Position numbers and translations under genes: made by a program
The notes under the pieces: generated by a model
The model's input: the letters and a program-made list of their open reading frames with translations, nothing else
The model's database searches: none
What the model was told of the DNA's origin: nothing
Source: Xenorhabdus doucetiae
GTDB taxonomy: Bacteria; Pseudomonadota; Gammaproteobacteria; Enterobacterales; Enterobacteriaceae
DNA: 64,000 bases
Reading direction: 5' to 3'
NCBI RefSeq assembly: GCF_000968195.1
Contig: NZ_FO704550.1
Span: 3,038,001 to 3,102,000 of the forward strand
Part shown: one piece after another, positions 16,231 to 25,776 of the stretch
How positions within the stretch are numbered: the first letter of the stretch is position 1
Layout of the letters: the number at the start of each line of letters is the position of its first letter

Positions 16231-16724
16231 GCCCTGTTCCCAATTGCTGCCCCGGTTTCGTCCACACTGTGCACCGCGCCTTGTTCCGCAAACCACACCT
16301 CAGCCTCAGCCAGTGACCAGCGCTTGCCGTCAAACGGGATCATGCCCTTGGGGTCTTCCCGTATCACCACAGGTTCCGCCAATGACAGCGACACCACGAC
16401 AACCGCCGTCTCGCCATCCACTTCCACCGTTAAGGTCGGCCGTTCCTGCTCAACATTGGCATTACTGAGGCTATCCCCCTGCTCAGTCAGCCAGATATCA
16501 ATCAACAGCGGAATATTGCGCGGATCACACTCCCGATAGGGGAAACGCCCCCACGCAATCACCGCTTCATATTGCTGGACAAACATCTGGTATTGCCCCA
16601 GCCCGAGATCCCGTTGCGCCGGAATAAAGCGGATTTCATCCATTTCGCTGGTAAATTCCGTCTCACAAATCCTTTCCGGCAGGTTTTCCCGCAAAAAGGT
16701 CGTTAATTGCTGTAATTGGCTCAT
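16227..16724 (-). CDS. Tail completion protein R-like
   Basis: Starting at 16724, coupled to gpL by ATGA overlap, the 165-residue protein begins MSQLQQLTTFLRENLPERI and contains YQMFVQQYEAVIAWGRFPY and PLLIDIWLTEQGD, the core of P2 gpR-type tail-terminator proteins. An acidic C-terminal extension (FDGKRWSLAEAEVWFAEQGA) is extra compared with my memory of P2 gpR. It acts in joining the head and the sheathed tail. Confidence 0.85.
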   Translation of the reverse strand: MSQLQQLTTFLRENLPERICETEFTSEMDEIRFIPAQRDLGLGQYQMFVQQYEAVIAWGRFPYRECDPRNIPLLIDIWLTEQGDSLSNANVEQERPTLTVEVDGETAVVVVSLSLAEPVVIREDPKGMIPFDGKRWSLAEAEVWFAEQGAVHSVDETGAAIGNRA

Positions 16725-17173
16725 ATTGAACACACCGTGACACGTCCATGTCCTTTCATATTGCGCAGCACCATTGAGGCTTCGGCCAGCAGCCGATTGC
16801 GCACTTCCGGGCTTTCCTGTCCCGGATTGGGGGCACGGCTGACCAGTGACGTATATTCCCCCAGTAAATCGGCCTTTGCCCGCGCATAAACCGCTTTTTT
16901 ATACTGGCTGACCAACGCGGTGCTGCCATTAATGGTAATGCCCGGCACGTTGGCCGCTGTCCGGTAGCCCTTGGCCTGCAAGCGCGATTTCAGGCGTTGC
17001 AGGTCAAGGTTGATTTCGGCCACCGTTGCCAGCAGCGCATTGGCCAGCATGTCATTATCCAGATCAGCAGGCAGCTTGCGGTTAACCTGAAATTCCCGCA
17101 AATTCAAATCCGGCCAAAAGCCGTCATTGGTCAGCGGGGCGTCCCGGTAATCCACGGTATTGCCATTAAACAT
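16721..17173 (-). CDS. Head completion/stabilisation protein L
   Basis: With ATG at 17173 and a strong AGGAGAGG site upstream, the 150-residue protein begins MFNGNTVDYRDAPLTNDGFW. It contains PDLNLREFQVNRKLPADL and SQYKKAVYARAKADLLGEY and ends with a GRVTVCSI segment. This matches P2 gpL, which stabilises DNA-filled capsids as part of the connector. About 100 bp of non-coding sequence separates it from the terminase small subunit gene. Confidence 0.88.
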   Translation of the reverse strand: MFNGNTVDYRDAPLTNDGFWPDLNLREFQVNRKLPADLDNDMLANALLATVAEINLDLQRLKSRLQAKGYRTAANVPGITINGSTALVSQYKKAVYARAKADLLGEYTSLVSRAPNPGQESPEVRNRLLAEASMVLRNMKGHGRVTVCSI

Positions 17174-17277
17174 CGTGCCTCTCCTGAGAAAAAAAGCGGG
17201 CTGTCCGGTTTCCACGGCCATCTGCAACCACGTTGCGATGCCTCCACCGCGCCCGCTCCGGCTTGCGGTAGTCGTTG

Positions 17278-17982
17278 TTATTCCATGGATAATGCCCGTA
17301 TACGGGCGGCAATCCGTTGCCGATAGGTTTTAACCCCGGATTTGGGATTACACTGATGGGCTTTGGTCAGCCAGTTATCGGCCTGCTCCAGCACATCCAG
17401 TTTCTCCACCGAACTTGCCTTAATTTCGGCGTTATCCCCTTTCAGCAGGTTTAAGGCAGCAAATTTGTAGTATTTGGCCTTGATTTTCTCGTGAACTTGC
17501 CATTTTTCAGTGACATTCTGAAATGTCCTTGAAAAATAGGGTTCCACCGGGTTACCCGCTTCGGCTTCCGCCTGTGACCAGAGTAAAACGGTGTCGGCCA
17601 CAAACGCCGGAAAGCCACTGCGAAAATGGTCGGGGGTGAGCTGTCCTTGCTCAATGGCCATATCTGCCCAATCCAATCCGTGGGCAAACTCCCCGATATC
17701 AAACAACCAAATCACGCAGTAAACAAAAATCGGGTTGCAGTACACCTCGCCTTCATCCAGATAGCGTTGTGCCGTGGGGAGATAATTGGGCAGCAGTTCC
17801 CGCCGTTTCATCTCCACCCGTTCCGCCGTTGTCGTTAACTGGCGCAACCGCTTGACATCCTGCTCAATGGCACGGGCTTGCAGGTGCTGGCTGGCACCGT
17901 CCGCAATGGCAACCGCTTGTTGCCGTGCCAGTTTCTGGCGCAGTTCAACCGCTGCCCGGTGTCGTTGGGCAGGTGACAGCAT
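17278..17982 (-). CDS. Terminase small subunit M
   Basis: The 234-residue protein begins MLSPAQRHRAAVELRQKL. It contains ELLPNYLPTAQRYLDEGE and IVYCVIWLFDIGEF-like text plus FVADTVLLWSQAEAEAGN, which match P2 gpM (terminase endonuclease subunit). The start overlaps the capsid stop by one base (TAATG). In P2 the M and P proteins cut cos ends during packaging. No cos site could be located by eye. Confidence 0.92.
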   Translation of the reverse strand: MLSPAQRHRAAVELRQKLARQQAVAIADGASQHLQARAIEQDVKRLRQLTTTAERVEMKRRELLPNYLPTAQRYLDEGEVYCNPIFVYCVIWLFDIGEFAHGLDWADMAIEQGQLTPDHFRSGFPAFVADTVLLWSQAEAEAGNPVEPYFSRTFQNVTEKWQVHEKIKAKYYKFAALNLLKGDNAEIKASSVEKLDVLEQADNWLTKAHQCNPKSGVKTYRQRIAARIRALSME

Positions 17983-19013
17983 TAGTCTGTACCCGTTTTT
18001 TCAGCCGGTTCGGCCACTTTGCCAATCGTGACGGCGTTCTCATCATAGGCCGCGTACAATTCCGGCGTTTCAATCGCGTAGCCCTCATTACGCAGGTACT
18101 TGTTTTCGAACTGTTTGCGGTCGTCCACAAATTCCGCCTTGCGCTGACGGGTATTGCGCTGGGTCAGAATTTGCAGGTTTGGCAACATGGTGACCACCAT
18201 GCGCTTGCCCGGCATAAACGGCGGCACCATCGCCGGACGGCCAGCAATCGAGCTGCCCAGCATCTGCGCGGCAATTTTTTCTGTCGGTTTATCCGCAGCC
18301 TGATAAAGCCGGTACTGCTCCGCTGCCACTAAATCCGCGCCGACCAGTACCACCAAACGCGGGTCATGGCGGAACTGTTGCGGAATACAGGTATTAACCA
18401 GGTCGGACGCCATCGCATCCAGCGAGTTAAAATCGCCGTGTTCATCCAGTTTCACTGACGTAGTGATCACCTGCTTGCCGCCGTTCCAGTCCTTGGCAAT
18501 TTGGTGCCAGCCTTTATTGACATCTTCCCCGTTCGGGTTCTCGTCGGGGTTGGTTGTCTCCGCCACACGCTGGCCGTTAAAGCCGACGCGAAGCATATCG
18601 AGCGCAAAAGATTCATTGGTAAACGCCTGCATACGCTGGAAAAACTCTTCTTCACTGCCGGAATTCGCCCAGATGGACAACAAGTCCCATTTCAGCGCGG
18701 CACCGGAATCGGTTTCCTGCAACTTATATTCATTGCCGTCAACACCCGTTGCACGGATAAAGCGGCCATCTTTCTTGCGCCCCGTAAAGAGGCCGGGGTT
18801 GCCCACCGACACCACTTGGCCGGACAGGTGATCCACATCCGCACAGGTGATCATGCTGAGGAACTCGACCGACTCCAGCAGCGCACTGCGCAGGGCGGTT
18901 TCTTTAGGGTCGCTCAGCGCAAAGTAACGCGCTGTGTCCTCAACGCCATAGGATTCGGCCAAGCCCGCTGAATATTGCTGTAAAAAGGCTCGTGCCCGTT
19001 TATTTAATTGCAT
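17982..19013 (-). CDS. Major capsid protein N
   Basis: This 343-residue protein begins MQLNKRARAFLQQYSAGLAE and includes DHLSGQVVSVGNPGLFTGRK, FNGQRVAETTNPDENPNGED and ENKYLRNEGYAIETPELYA. This is a clear relative of P2 gpN, an HK97-fold capsid protein. It lies directly downstream of the scaffold gene and overlaps gpM by one base. The length is close to that of P2 gpN (357). In P2 it is cleaved by the gpO protease, which is frameshifted here. Confidence 0.95.
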   Translation of the reverse strand: MQLNKRARAFLQQYSAGLAESYGVEDTARYFALSDPKETALRSALLESVEFLSMITCADVDHLSGQVVSVGNPGLFTGRKKDGRFIRATGVDGNEYKLQETDSGAALKWDLLSIWANSGSEEEFFQRMQAFTNESFALDMLRVGFNGQRVAETTNPDENPNGEDVNKGWHQIAKDWNGGKQVITTSVKLDEHGDFNSLDAMASDLVNTCIPQQFRHDPRLVVLVGADLVAAEQYRLYQAADKPTEKIAAQMLGSSIAGRPAMVPPFMPGKRMVVTMLPNLQILTQRNTRQRKAEFVDDRKQFENKYLRNEGYAIETPELYAAYDENAVTIGKVAEPAEKTGTD

Positions 19014-19044
19014 CGCTCTTCCCTTTGCTTTTTCCCGTCAGGGA

Positions 19045-19876
19045 TCACAGAAATTTAAACTGCTTGTTTTTGTTGCCTTTCGGGTTTTTAGACGGCACAC
19101 GGGTTGCCAGCGTGTCCAGCTTGTTGAAGTTTTTCACAATCTTTGACAGGTTATCGCGCAGGAGTGCAAAATCTTCGGTATCAACCACTTCTTTAACGGT
19201 TTCGACATCTTCCTGTACTTCTTCCACGACCTGTTCAGTGGATGCCAGTTGGCTTTCAACGGCGGTCATGCGCTTATCCATCTCGGCCAGTGCCTCAGCG
19301 ATGGCCTGCAACGCATCATCACCCGTGGTTTCGGCCGGGGTTTCTTCCGGTTCTTCAACGTTAAAAAAACTTCTCCATCCTTTTTTGGCCTTTGCCATCT
19401 TGCTTTCCTTAATCTGTTTAACTTCGTCAATCACCAGCGGCTTATAGGTGCCTGACCGATGAGATTTTTTCTTTTTACTAAACTGTAGGCGGGTTGTGCC
19501 TACACTCGCTGGCGAACTTGTCACTGCCAGCCCTTGCAGATAGGTTTTGCCTGTGCCGCGCCCAGTTACCATCGGGCGTAAACTCCACGGAGGTAAACAG
19601 CAGTTGCCCGTCCCGGTTGGCGTCCAACAAACGGTGATTGGGTCGCAATTGCGCATAAAGACGCAAAGCCCCGTCCTCACCGCGTTCGGCCTTGACCGCG
19701 AGCACTTCACCCATTGGCCCCATCCAGCGTTCATGTTCCGGCCAAATCAGGGCGGTATACAGTTGAGGGTCATAAAGCTCGGCCGCATCCAGAATCCATT
19801 GTGGTTCCATATCCCGGCCATCAACCGTGTCGCCCTCCATGGCAATACATATCCAGTTAGTCATTAACTGAGACAT
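19045..19876 (-). pseudogene. Capsid scaffold/protease O, frameshifted
   Basis: From ATG at 19876 (AAGGA upstream) the frame encodes the gpO protease domain: MSQLMTNWICIAMEGDTVDG, then IWPEHERWMG and LLFTSVEFTPDGNWA. It then drifts off frame. The continuation GTGKTYLQGLAVTSSPASVG is in the next frame, so one surplus base near 19560 (GCGCGGC where GCGGGC is expected) breaks the gene. The second frame carries the remaining protease motif and the scaffold. An internal ATG at 19398 with AAGGA upstream could still give a 117-residue scaffold (MAKAKKGWRSFFNVE). In P2, gpO is both protease and scaffold, so capsid maturation is probably affected unless this is a sequencing error. Confidence 0.82.
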
Positions 19877-19941
19877 ATCGCATCCTTTTCGTTTGCTTCC
19901 CACACAGTATTGCGAATTCCATCGGCGGCCGCGAGGGGCGC

Positions 19942-19988
19942 AATTCGGATGAATTCGGATATCCCGCATAACCGAATCAAACCGAATT
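19942..19988. promoter_or_regulatory. Symmetric inverted-repeat array between divergent late genes
   Basis: AATTCGG at 19942 and 19952 is mirrored by CCGAAT at 19972 and CCGAATT at 19982, around a centre of about 13 bp. The segment lies between divergent gpO and terminase genes, where P2 carries Ogr/Delta-activated promoters. It is a good candidate for the binding site of the prophage's own Ogr-like activator (22915-23181). Confidence 0.55.
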
Positions 19989-20054
19989 TGGCCGGACGAA
20001 AGCAAGGTATTCGCCCTGCATAATAAAGTGACTCAAGACAAGGATGCTTAAGGC

Positions 20055-21833
20055 ATGGCTAAATATTCGGATGAATTAATCAAAGTGGCAAAGTCGCTCT
20101 ACCTGCGCCGCTATACCCCGGCAGAGATTGCCGAAGAACTCAACCTGCCCAATCGGCGGATCATTTACTACTGGGCGGAAAAAGGGTGCTGGGCGGATAT
20201 GCTCAGCCATGAAAGTGTGATTGAGGCAGTCAACCGCCGTATTGCCCTGCTCAGTGAACGTAATAATAAAAATGCGCTGGAGCTGGACGAACTCGACCGC
20301 CTGATTGCCCATCATGTGAAATTGATGGCACAGGAGAATAAGCACCAAGAAAAGCTGGCTGAAATTAAGGTTCAGTCACAATCGGGCGGTGACGATGTGC
20401 CATCCGGTGACGGTGAGCCGAAGAAAAAGAAACGCCAGCGTAAAAATGATATTTCAGCGCTGACGGAAGAAGACTTCCAGACCTTTGTTGATGGCAATCT
20501 GTTTGGCTATCAGAAACACCTGCGCAACAACAAGCATAAGCAAATACGCAATATTTTAAAATCGCGCCAAATTGGGGCAACCTGGTATTTTGCGTTTGAA
20601 GCTTTGGAAGATGCGGTACTAACGGGTAATCCGCAAATATTTATGTCCGCCTCCAAACCGCAGGCAGAAGTCTTCCGCTCCTATATTGTCAATTTTGCCG
20701 AGCAATTCTTTGGTGTAACACTGACGGGTAACCCAATACGCTTAAGCAATGGGGCTGAACTGCGTTTCTTATCCACCAATAAGAACACCGCGCAATCTTA
20801 CAACGGTCATTTATATTGTGATGAATACTTTTGGATACCTGATTTTAAGCACCTGAATGAAGTGGCTTCCGCAATGGCGACTATTGAGCAATGGCGTACC
20901 ACTTATTTTTCAACCCCCAGTGCTAAAACGCATTCCGCCTACCCGTTCTGGACAGGTGATACATGGCGCGGCAACGATGCCAAACGTAAGAATGTGGCCT
21001 TTCCTGCTTTTGATGAATACCGCGATGGCGGACGCGATTGCCCTGATAGCCAGTGGCGTTATGTCATCACCATGGCCGATGCTATCAAAGGTGGGTATAA
21101 CCTTGCCAATATCGACCGTCTACGCAACAAGTATAATGCTGACACCTTTAACATGCTCTATATGTGCGTATTTGTTGATAGCGGCGCATCGGTCTTTAAA
21201 TATCACCAACTGGAAAAATGCGGGGTTGAAGTCAGGCTGTGGGAAGACCACGCCCCCAACGCCCCGCGCCCCTTTGGTGAGCGTGAAGTCTGGGGCGGCT
21301 TCGACCCGGCACGCTCCGGTGATACCTCCACCTTTGTGATTGTCGCCCCGCCGCTGATGGCAGGCGAAGCCTTTCGGGTGCTCGCCACGTTCTACTGGCA
21401 AGGCATGAACTGGAAGCATCAGGCGAAGCTGATTGAAGAGTTGTTCAAGCGTTATCGCTTTACCCATATCGGCATTGATACCACGGGGATTGGGCACGGG
21501 GTCTATGAGATGGTACAGGACTTCGCCCCACGCCAGACGCAGGCTATCCACTACAGCCAGCAGAGCAAAAATCAACTGGTAATGAAGATGATCGATGTGG
21601 TCAGTGAAGAACGCCTGGAATGGGATCAGGAACAAAAAGAAATCCTGGCCTCATTTCTGGCTATCCGGCACACCACCACGGGCAAAGGCGGTGCCATGAC
21701 CTTTGTGGCCGACCGTTCACAGGAAACCGGGCACGCTGACGTGTTCTGGGCTATCGCCCACGCCCTGATGAACGAACCGTTAAATTACGAGAAGAAACGC
21801 AAGTCTAAATATCAATTCCAAAAGGCCGCATAA
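20055..21833 (+). CDS. Terminase large (ATPase) subunit P
   Basis: The 592-residue protein starts MAKYSDELIKVAKSLYLRRY, with a helix-turn-helix-like N-terminus (TPAEIAEELNLPNRRIIYYW). A Lys-rich linker (residues 120-131) leads to the ATPase core with SRQIGATWYFAFEAL (171-176 core) and the Walker B-like CDEYFW (255-260). The C-terminal nuclease-like part includes GFDPARSGDTS and GIDTTGIGHGVYE. This matches P2 gpP. It is transcribed rightward, opposite to the capsid genes, as in P2. Confidence 0.95.
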   Translation: MAKYSDELIKVAKSLYLRRYTPAEIAEELNLPNRRIIYYWAEKGCWADMLSHESVIEAVNRRIALLSERNNKNALELDELDRLIAHHVKLMAQENKHQEKLAEIKVQSQSGGDDVPSGDGEPKKKKRQRKNDISALTEEDFQTFVDGNLFGYQKHLRNNKHKQIRNILKSRQIGATWYFAFEALEDAVLTGNPQIFMSASKPQAEVFRSYIVNFAEQFFGVTLTGNPIRLSNGAELRFLSTNKNTAQSYNGHLYCDEYFWIPDFKHLNEVASAMATIEQWRTTYFSTPSAKTHSAYPFWTGDTWRGNDAKRKNVAFPAFDEYRDGGRDCPDSQWRYVITMADAIKGGYNLANIDRLRNKYNADTFNMLYMCVFVDSGASVFKYHQLEKCGVEVRLWEDHAPNAPRPFGEREVWGGFDPARSGDTSTFVIVAPPLMAGEAFRVLATFYWQGMNWKHQAKLIEELFKRYRFTHIGIDTTGIGHGVYEMVQDFAPRQTQAIHYSQQSKNQLVMKMIDVVSEERLEWDQEQKEILASFLAIRHTTTGKGGAMTFVADRSQETGHADVFWAIAHALMNEPLNYEKKRKSKYQFQKAA

Positions 21834-22864
21834 TGAGCAAGAAGACGTTAAGGAAGACCGCCAAGGCAAAACAGCCCCAACCACAGCAACGGAAAATGAG
21901 CCTGATCACGCTGGGCAAGCCGGAGCCGATACTGACGACCCAGACCGATTACCAGAAAATCTGGTATGACAATGATTATGACCATTACACGCTGCCGATT
22001 GACCGTTTGGCACTGGCGCAACTGACCAATATGAACGGGCAGCATGGCGGCGTGCTCTATGCCCGCCACAATATGATTGCCTCCGATTACCTCGGCGGCG
22101 GCCTGAGCCATGAACAATTCAAGGCGGCCATGATGAACTTCCTGATTTTCGGCGATGTGGCCATCCTGAAAGTGTGCAACTTCTGGGGCGATGTGGCGAG
22201 ACTGGACGTGTTGCCCTCGCTCTACCTGCGGCGCCGTAAGGACGGGGATTTTGTGGTCTTGCAGGAGGGTGAACCGTTGGTTTACACCCCGGACGAGGTT
22301 ATTTTTATCAAGCAATATGATCCCCAGCAACAGGTTTACGGCCTGCCGGATTATATCGGCGGTATCCATGCTGCCTTGCTGAACTCGGAAGCCACCATAT
22401 TCCGCCGCCGCTATTACCACAATGGTGCCCACACGGGCGGTATCATCTACACCAACGACCCGAATATCTCCGATGAAACCGAGGAAGAAATTATCTGGAA
22501 ACTGCAACAAAGCAAGGGGATCGGCAATTTTGACACCCTGTTTGTGAATATTCCCAATGGCGACCCGGACGGCATCAAGTTTATTCCGGTCGGGGATATT
22601 TCCGCCAATGATGAGTTTGCCAATGTGAAAAGCATCAGTTCACAGGATGTGCTGACCGCCCACCGATTCCCGGCCGGACTGGCGGGCATTATCCCGACCA
22701 ATGTCGGCGGGTTGGGTGACCCGGAAAAAGCCCGTGATGCCTATCGCAAGGATGAAGTCATTCCCGTGCAAAATATGTTCATGAATGCGATAAACCGCCG
22801 CGATGTGCCAGAAATATTACACCTTCATTTCAAACAAGATAACGCAAGTTCGGGTGCAGAATGA
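21833..22864 (+). CDS. Portal protein Q
   Basis: The ATG shares a base with the terminase stop (TAATG). The 343-residue product begins MSKKTLRKTAKAKQPQP and contains YDNDYDHYTLPIDRLALAQL, GDVAILKVCNFWGDVARLDV, LPDYIGGIHAALLNSEATIF and TAHRFPAGLAGIIPTNVGGL, strongly conserved in P2 gpQ-type portals. Twelve copies form the DNA-packaging vertex. The stop overlaps the start of the next frame. Confidence 0.95.
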   Translation: MSKKTLRKTAKAKQPQPQQRKMSLITLGKPEPILTTQTDYQKIWYDNDYDHYTLPIDRLALAQLTNMNGQHGGVLYARHNMIASDYLGGGLSHEQFKAAMMNFLIFGDVAILKVCNFWGDVARLDVLPSLYLRRRKDGDFVVLQEGEPLVYTPDEVIFIKQYDPQQQVYGLPDYIGGIHAALLNSEATIFRRRYYHNGAHTGGIIYTNDPNISDETEEEIIWKLQQSKGIGNFDTLFVNIPNGDPDGIKFIPVGDISANDEFANVKSISSQDVLTAHRFPAGLAGIIPTNVGGLGDPEKARDAYRKDEVIPVQNMFMNAINRRDVPEILHLHFKQDNASSGAE

Positions 22865-22914
22865 GCAAGAAAATGGTAAAATCGAAGAAATTCGATACTT
22901 TTGGAATGAGGAAC

Positions 22915-23181
22915 ATGCGCGTATTAAAAATAACCTGCCCGGAGTGCGGCGCTAAGGCTGTCATTCGCAAAACCAACCGGATGCACCACGAAATTGCAGA
23001 TATTTATTGTGCCTGTGCGGATGTAGAGTGCGGCCATACGTTTGTGATGAATTTAACCTTTTCACACACTATCAGCCCCAGCGCAAAAACAGGTGATATC
23101 CTGTTGCAGACTGTGATCAATAACCTCAATCCGCAACAGCGCCAGATGGCCTTAGATTTGTTGCAGACCTGTGCCGCTTAA
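22915..23181 (+). CDS. Ogr/Delta-like late transcription activator
   Basis: From the ATG at 22915 (GAGG upstream) the product is 88 residues, MRVLKITCPECGAKAVIRK, with a second Cys pair (YCACADVECGHTFVMN), the zinc-binding signature of Ogr/Delta proteins that recruit RNA polymerase to P2-type late promoters. A start at 22861, overlapping the portal stop, would add 18 residues. A terminator follows at 23193. Its natural targets would be the gpO and terminase promoters (19877-20054). Confidence 0.88.
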   Translation: MRVLKITCPECGAKAVIRKTNRMHHEIADIYCACADVECGHTFVMNLTFSHTISPSAKTGDILLQTVINNLNPQQRQMALDLLQTCAA

Positions 23182-23373
23182 TGTTAACCGTGAGCCACTA
23201 TTGAGTGGCTTTTTTTCATTTTCATCAAACTGTTTAATTAATTGAGCAGTCAATTCTGAACACCAAATAAGAGCCTGATGGCACTCCTCATGGCTACATC
23301 CTTCTTTAGTAGCCAAGCGCAATAACAAATCAATTCTTTCCAGTGAAATTGACTCAGAAAAAAAATCTACCAT
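23152..23373 (-). CDS. Small phage protein of unknown function
   Basis: The 73-residue frame begins MVDFFSESISLERIDLLLRL and contains HEECHQALIWCSELTAQLI, which looks like a short helical protein. It lies 90 bp downstream of repA in the same direction, and its 3' part overlaps the end of the Ogr-like gene and that gene's terminator. Its composition is protein-like, but I recognise no family. It could be a late addition to the replication operon. Confidence 0.5.
   Translation of the reverse strand: MVDFFSESISLERIDLLLRLATKEGCSHEECHQALIWCSELTAQLIKQFDENEKKPLNSGSRLTLSGTGLQQI
23193..23217 (+). terminator. Terminator after the Ogr-like gene
   Basis: AGCCACT (23193-23199), a short loop and AGTGGCT (23204-23210) form a stem followed by seven T. 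It ends the rightward terminase-portal-ogr transcript. The leftward ORF at 23152-23373 reads through it. Confidence 0.8.
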
Positions 23374-23463
23374 ATCATCCTCTTAAATCTATACTGCTGT
23401 GTTTTTATACAATACATATAAATATAATTAACAACCGAATTAATTTCATTAAGAAATAGTAAG

Positions 23464-25776
23464 TTATGTGATTAATGTAGTATTTTCAGATATTTCCTGC
23501 AAAATACCCGGCGGACGGCCTTTAAGTTCACCCTTATTTTCTTTATTATTCATACTGATACGGGAAATTTTACTTACCCTGTCCAGCAGTGATTTTGTTC
23601 TTTCTGTATACGGCGGCTTGGCTTTGACGATTTGGCCAAACATCGATAAACGATAGCGCTGACCTTCTACAGTCGTACTGCTCCCCCTGATTAATGCCTG
23701 TGCTAAACCCTCACTAACCTCTAAGTCCTGTAAATTAGCCGATTCCTGCACCCGTTTTACCTGTTCTGGCTGACTGAGCTGGAGCCAACCGTGGTAAAAC
23801 TCATCCAGACACAGGTCACTTTCTTGTATGGCCTTATCAATTGTACAGTGTGCCACCGTACAGTTATTGACAGAACTCCTAGGCGGTGCGGACGCACCGC
23901 TAAAACCCGCCTCCGCTGTCGCTTCGGCCAACTTCGGCACAATCTTCCAGCTCTTCAACCGGGTTAATATCGGCGTATCCATCCCGACAAAAGGCGAGAA
24001 AACCCCCTTAATCCGGATCACATCTTCCCCGTGGGCGTTGGTTTCCTGCTCAGTTTCATACCACAGGCGGGCAACCAAATCTTCCCGGCGAACAAAAGGC
24101 CCACCCTGTGCATTGATATAATTTGCCCAGTCCCCGTTATCCGCAGCATCATGCACGGCGGCGAACTCCACACTTAAACCCATGGCTGTCTCATGATCGG
24201 CCATCCGGCGTAACTCACGGTAAACTGTCACAGGTGCACCACCGACAAATTGAAACTGGCGAATGCGCCAACGCGCCGCCCAGGCACTGGCTGCTATAGC
24301 GGCGTCTTTAATGGGGCGGTTGCTTTCATCATCCAGCTCGTCGTCCATCGCGTAGCCATCAATATTCTTAGAAATGTATTTAGCTACATACCCGGTCGCA
24401 GACCCCTTTTGCGGATCAATCACCTCAGCATGGAAGCGGGCTTTCATGGCTTTTTCAGTGCGTAATTCGGCACCGTCTTCTTGAAAGGCATAATGGCGCA
24501 AAATTTCACGTATCTGCTCAGCTTGTTCGGGGCGCATAAAAAACAGCATATGCCAGTGCGGCGTGCCATCATGATGAGGTTCAGCCACGCGGATGCCAAA
24601 GATACGCAAATTATCACGGTGTAATTTAGCCCTGACCTTTGCCCAGACACCGCTTAAATACTTCTGGGTGTCTGCCGGGCTGCTGCCGTTCCACTTGCGG
24701 TTGCGGTGTCCGTGGCGGGTTGTGGCGTGATATTTAGAGGGCGCGGTTAACGTGTAGAATTCAGCAACGTAGCCCAGTTCGTTACAGATATTTTCAAAGC
24801 CGCGAATGCGTACCATCATTTCAGTACGGCGGATCGCCGGGTTAGCCACACTGCCATAATATTTATCAATCAGGCTGATGCGGTTGCCCTCTTCATCTTC
24901 CAGCTCCATGGATTTGATAAATTCTTTGGTACGGTGCTTTTGCTCTTTCCATTCGGCAATGGTCATTTTGCTGGCGTAGATACTGGCTTGCTTGCTGACG
25001 CGATTAATGGATATCTGCAAGTGCTCGCGCCACTCGGCCGCCAGACGACGCAAGCGGCCTAACCACCATTTATCCGAAGTCATGCGAGAAATGGCCGCGA
25101 TAGCCTCGGTTTCAGCAAAAAAGCGGCCTGTCAGCTTATCCCAGTGAGGGGCAGGCTGACGATAGGCTTTAGTAATCGCTGCCGCGCGCAGATATAAAAC
25201 ATGCGCCCTTTTCAGATCGCTTTCTTCTGGCCTTTCACTCGCGACGGCCTCCAACTTCTGAAGGACAAATTGAGCAATATCACTCGACAGTAACTCGATA
25301 TCTTCCCTTTTCATATCCGGAATGCGGTTAAACCGATCCCGATAAAACGCGTTATCCGCCTCTACTTCTTGGATCTGATAACGCTCGGTCACCAAATTGA
25401 CGCGGGGTAAGATGCGCTCGACGACTGTTTTAGATAAAAAAGCCTCGGCACGGTAAAGCCCTTGCTCCTTTTCTAAAACACTCGCTTTGTAATGGACATC
25501 AAGGCGGACAACTCTGGGCTGATTTTTAAGCTCGCGCAATAAGTCCTGAATATGGGCACGCGCTTTGTGCTCCTTTGCAAGCACGCGGTGCTCTTCTTCC
25601 TTCTGGTATTGCTCGGCATAAGTCGGGAACGGCCTTGTTATCGGCTGGATGGTTTTATCCCACGGTGTAGAAACGCACGCAGCCAGAGCTGCGCTGTGTG
25701 GCATCTCTGGCTGGAATTTGCTGTATTGGCGGCGAGGTTGGGGTTGTGCGCCGCTGTTTTCTGGTACGGGGTTCAC
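23464..25776 (-). CDS. Phage replication endonuclease (gpA/RepA family)
   Basis: The 770-residue protein opens with GTG at 25776 within GAGTGA, coupled to the upstream gene. It has a long helical N-terminus and then the HUH-type core: PHHDGTPHWHMLFF (metal ligands H407 and H409) and ATGYVAKYISKNI with two tyrosines (Y463, Y467). These are the hallmarks of P2 gpA-like nickases that start rolling-circle replication. Its length is close to P2 gpA (761). The origin usually lies within this gene; I could not locate it. Confidence 0.95.
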   Translation of the reverse strand: MNPVPENSGAQPQPRRQYSKFQPEMPHSAALAACVSTPWDKTIQPITRPFPTYAEQYQKEEEHRVLAKEHKARAHIQDLLRELKNQPRVVRLDVHYKASVLEKEQGLYRAEAFLSKTVVERILPRVNLVTERYQIQEVEADNAFYRDRFNRIPDMKREDIELLSSDIAQFVLQKLEAVASERPEESDLKRAHVLYLRAAAITKAYRQPAPHWDKLTGRFFAETEAIAAISRMTSDKWWLGRLRRLAAEWREHLQISINRVSKQASIYASKMTIAEWKEQKHRTKEFIKSMELEDEEGNRISLIDKYYGSVANPAIRRTEMMVRIRGFENICNELGYVAEFYTLTAPSKYHATTRHGHRNRKWNGSSPADTQKYLSGVWAKVRAKLHRDNLRIFGIRVAEPHHDGTPHWHMLFFMRPEQAEQIREILRHYAFQEDGAELRTEKAMKARFHAEVIDPQKGSATGYVAKYISKNIDGYAMDDELDDESNRPIKDAAIAASAWAARWRIRQFQFVGGAPVTVYRELRRMADHETAMGLSVEFAAVHDAADNGDWANYINAQGGPFVRREDLVARLWYETEQETNAHGEDVIRIKGVFSPFVGMDTPILTRLKSWKIVPKLAEATAEAGFSGASAPPRSSVNNCTVAHCTIDKAIQESDLCLDEFYHGWLQLSQPEQVKRVQESANLQDLEVSEGLAQALIRGSSTTVEGQRYRLSMFGQIVKAKPPYTERTKSLLDRVSKISRISMNNKENKGELKGRPPGILQEISENTTLIT

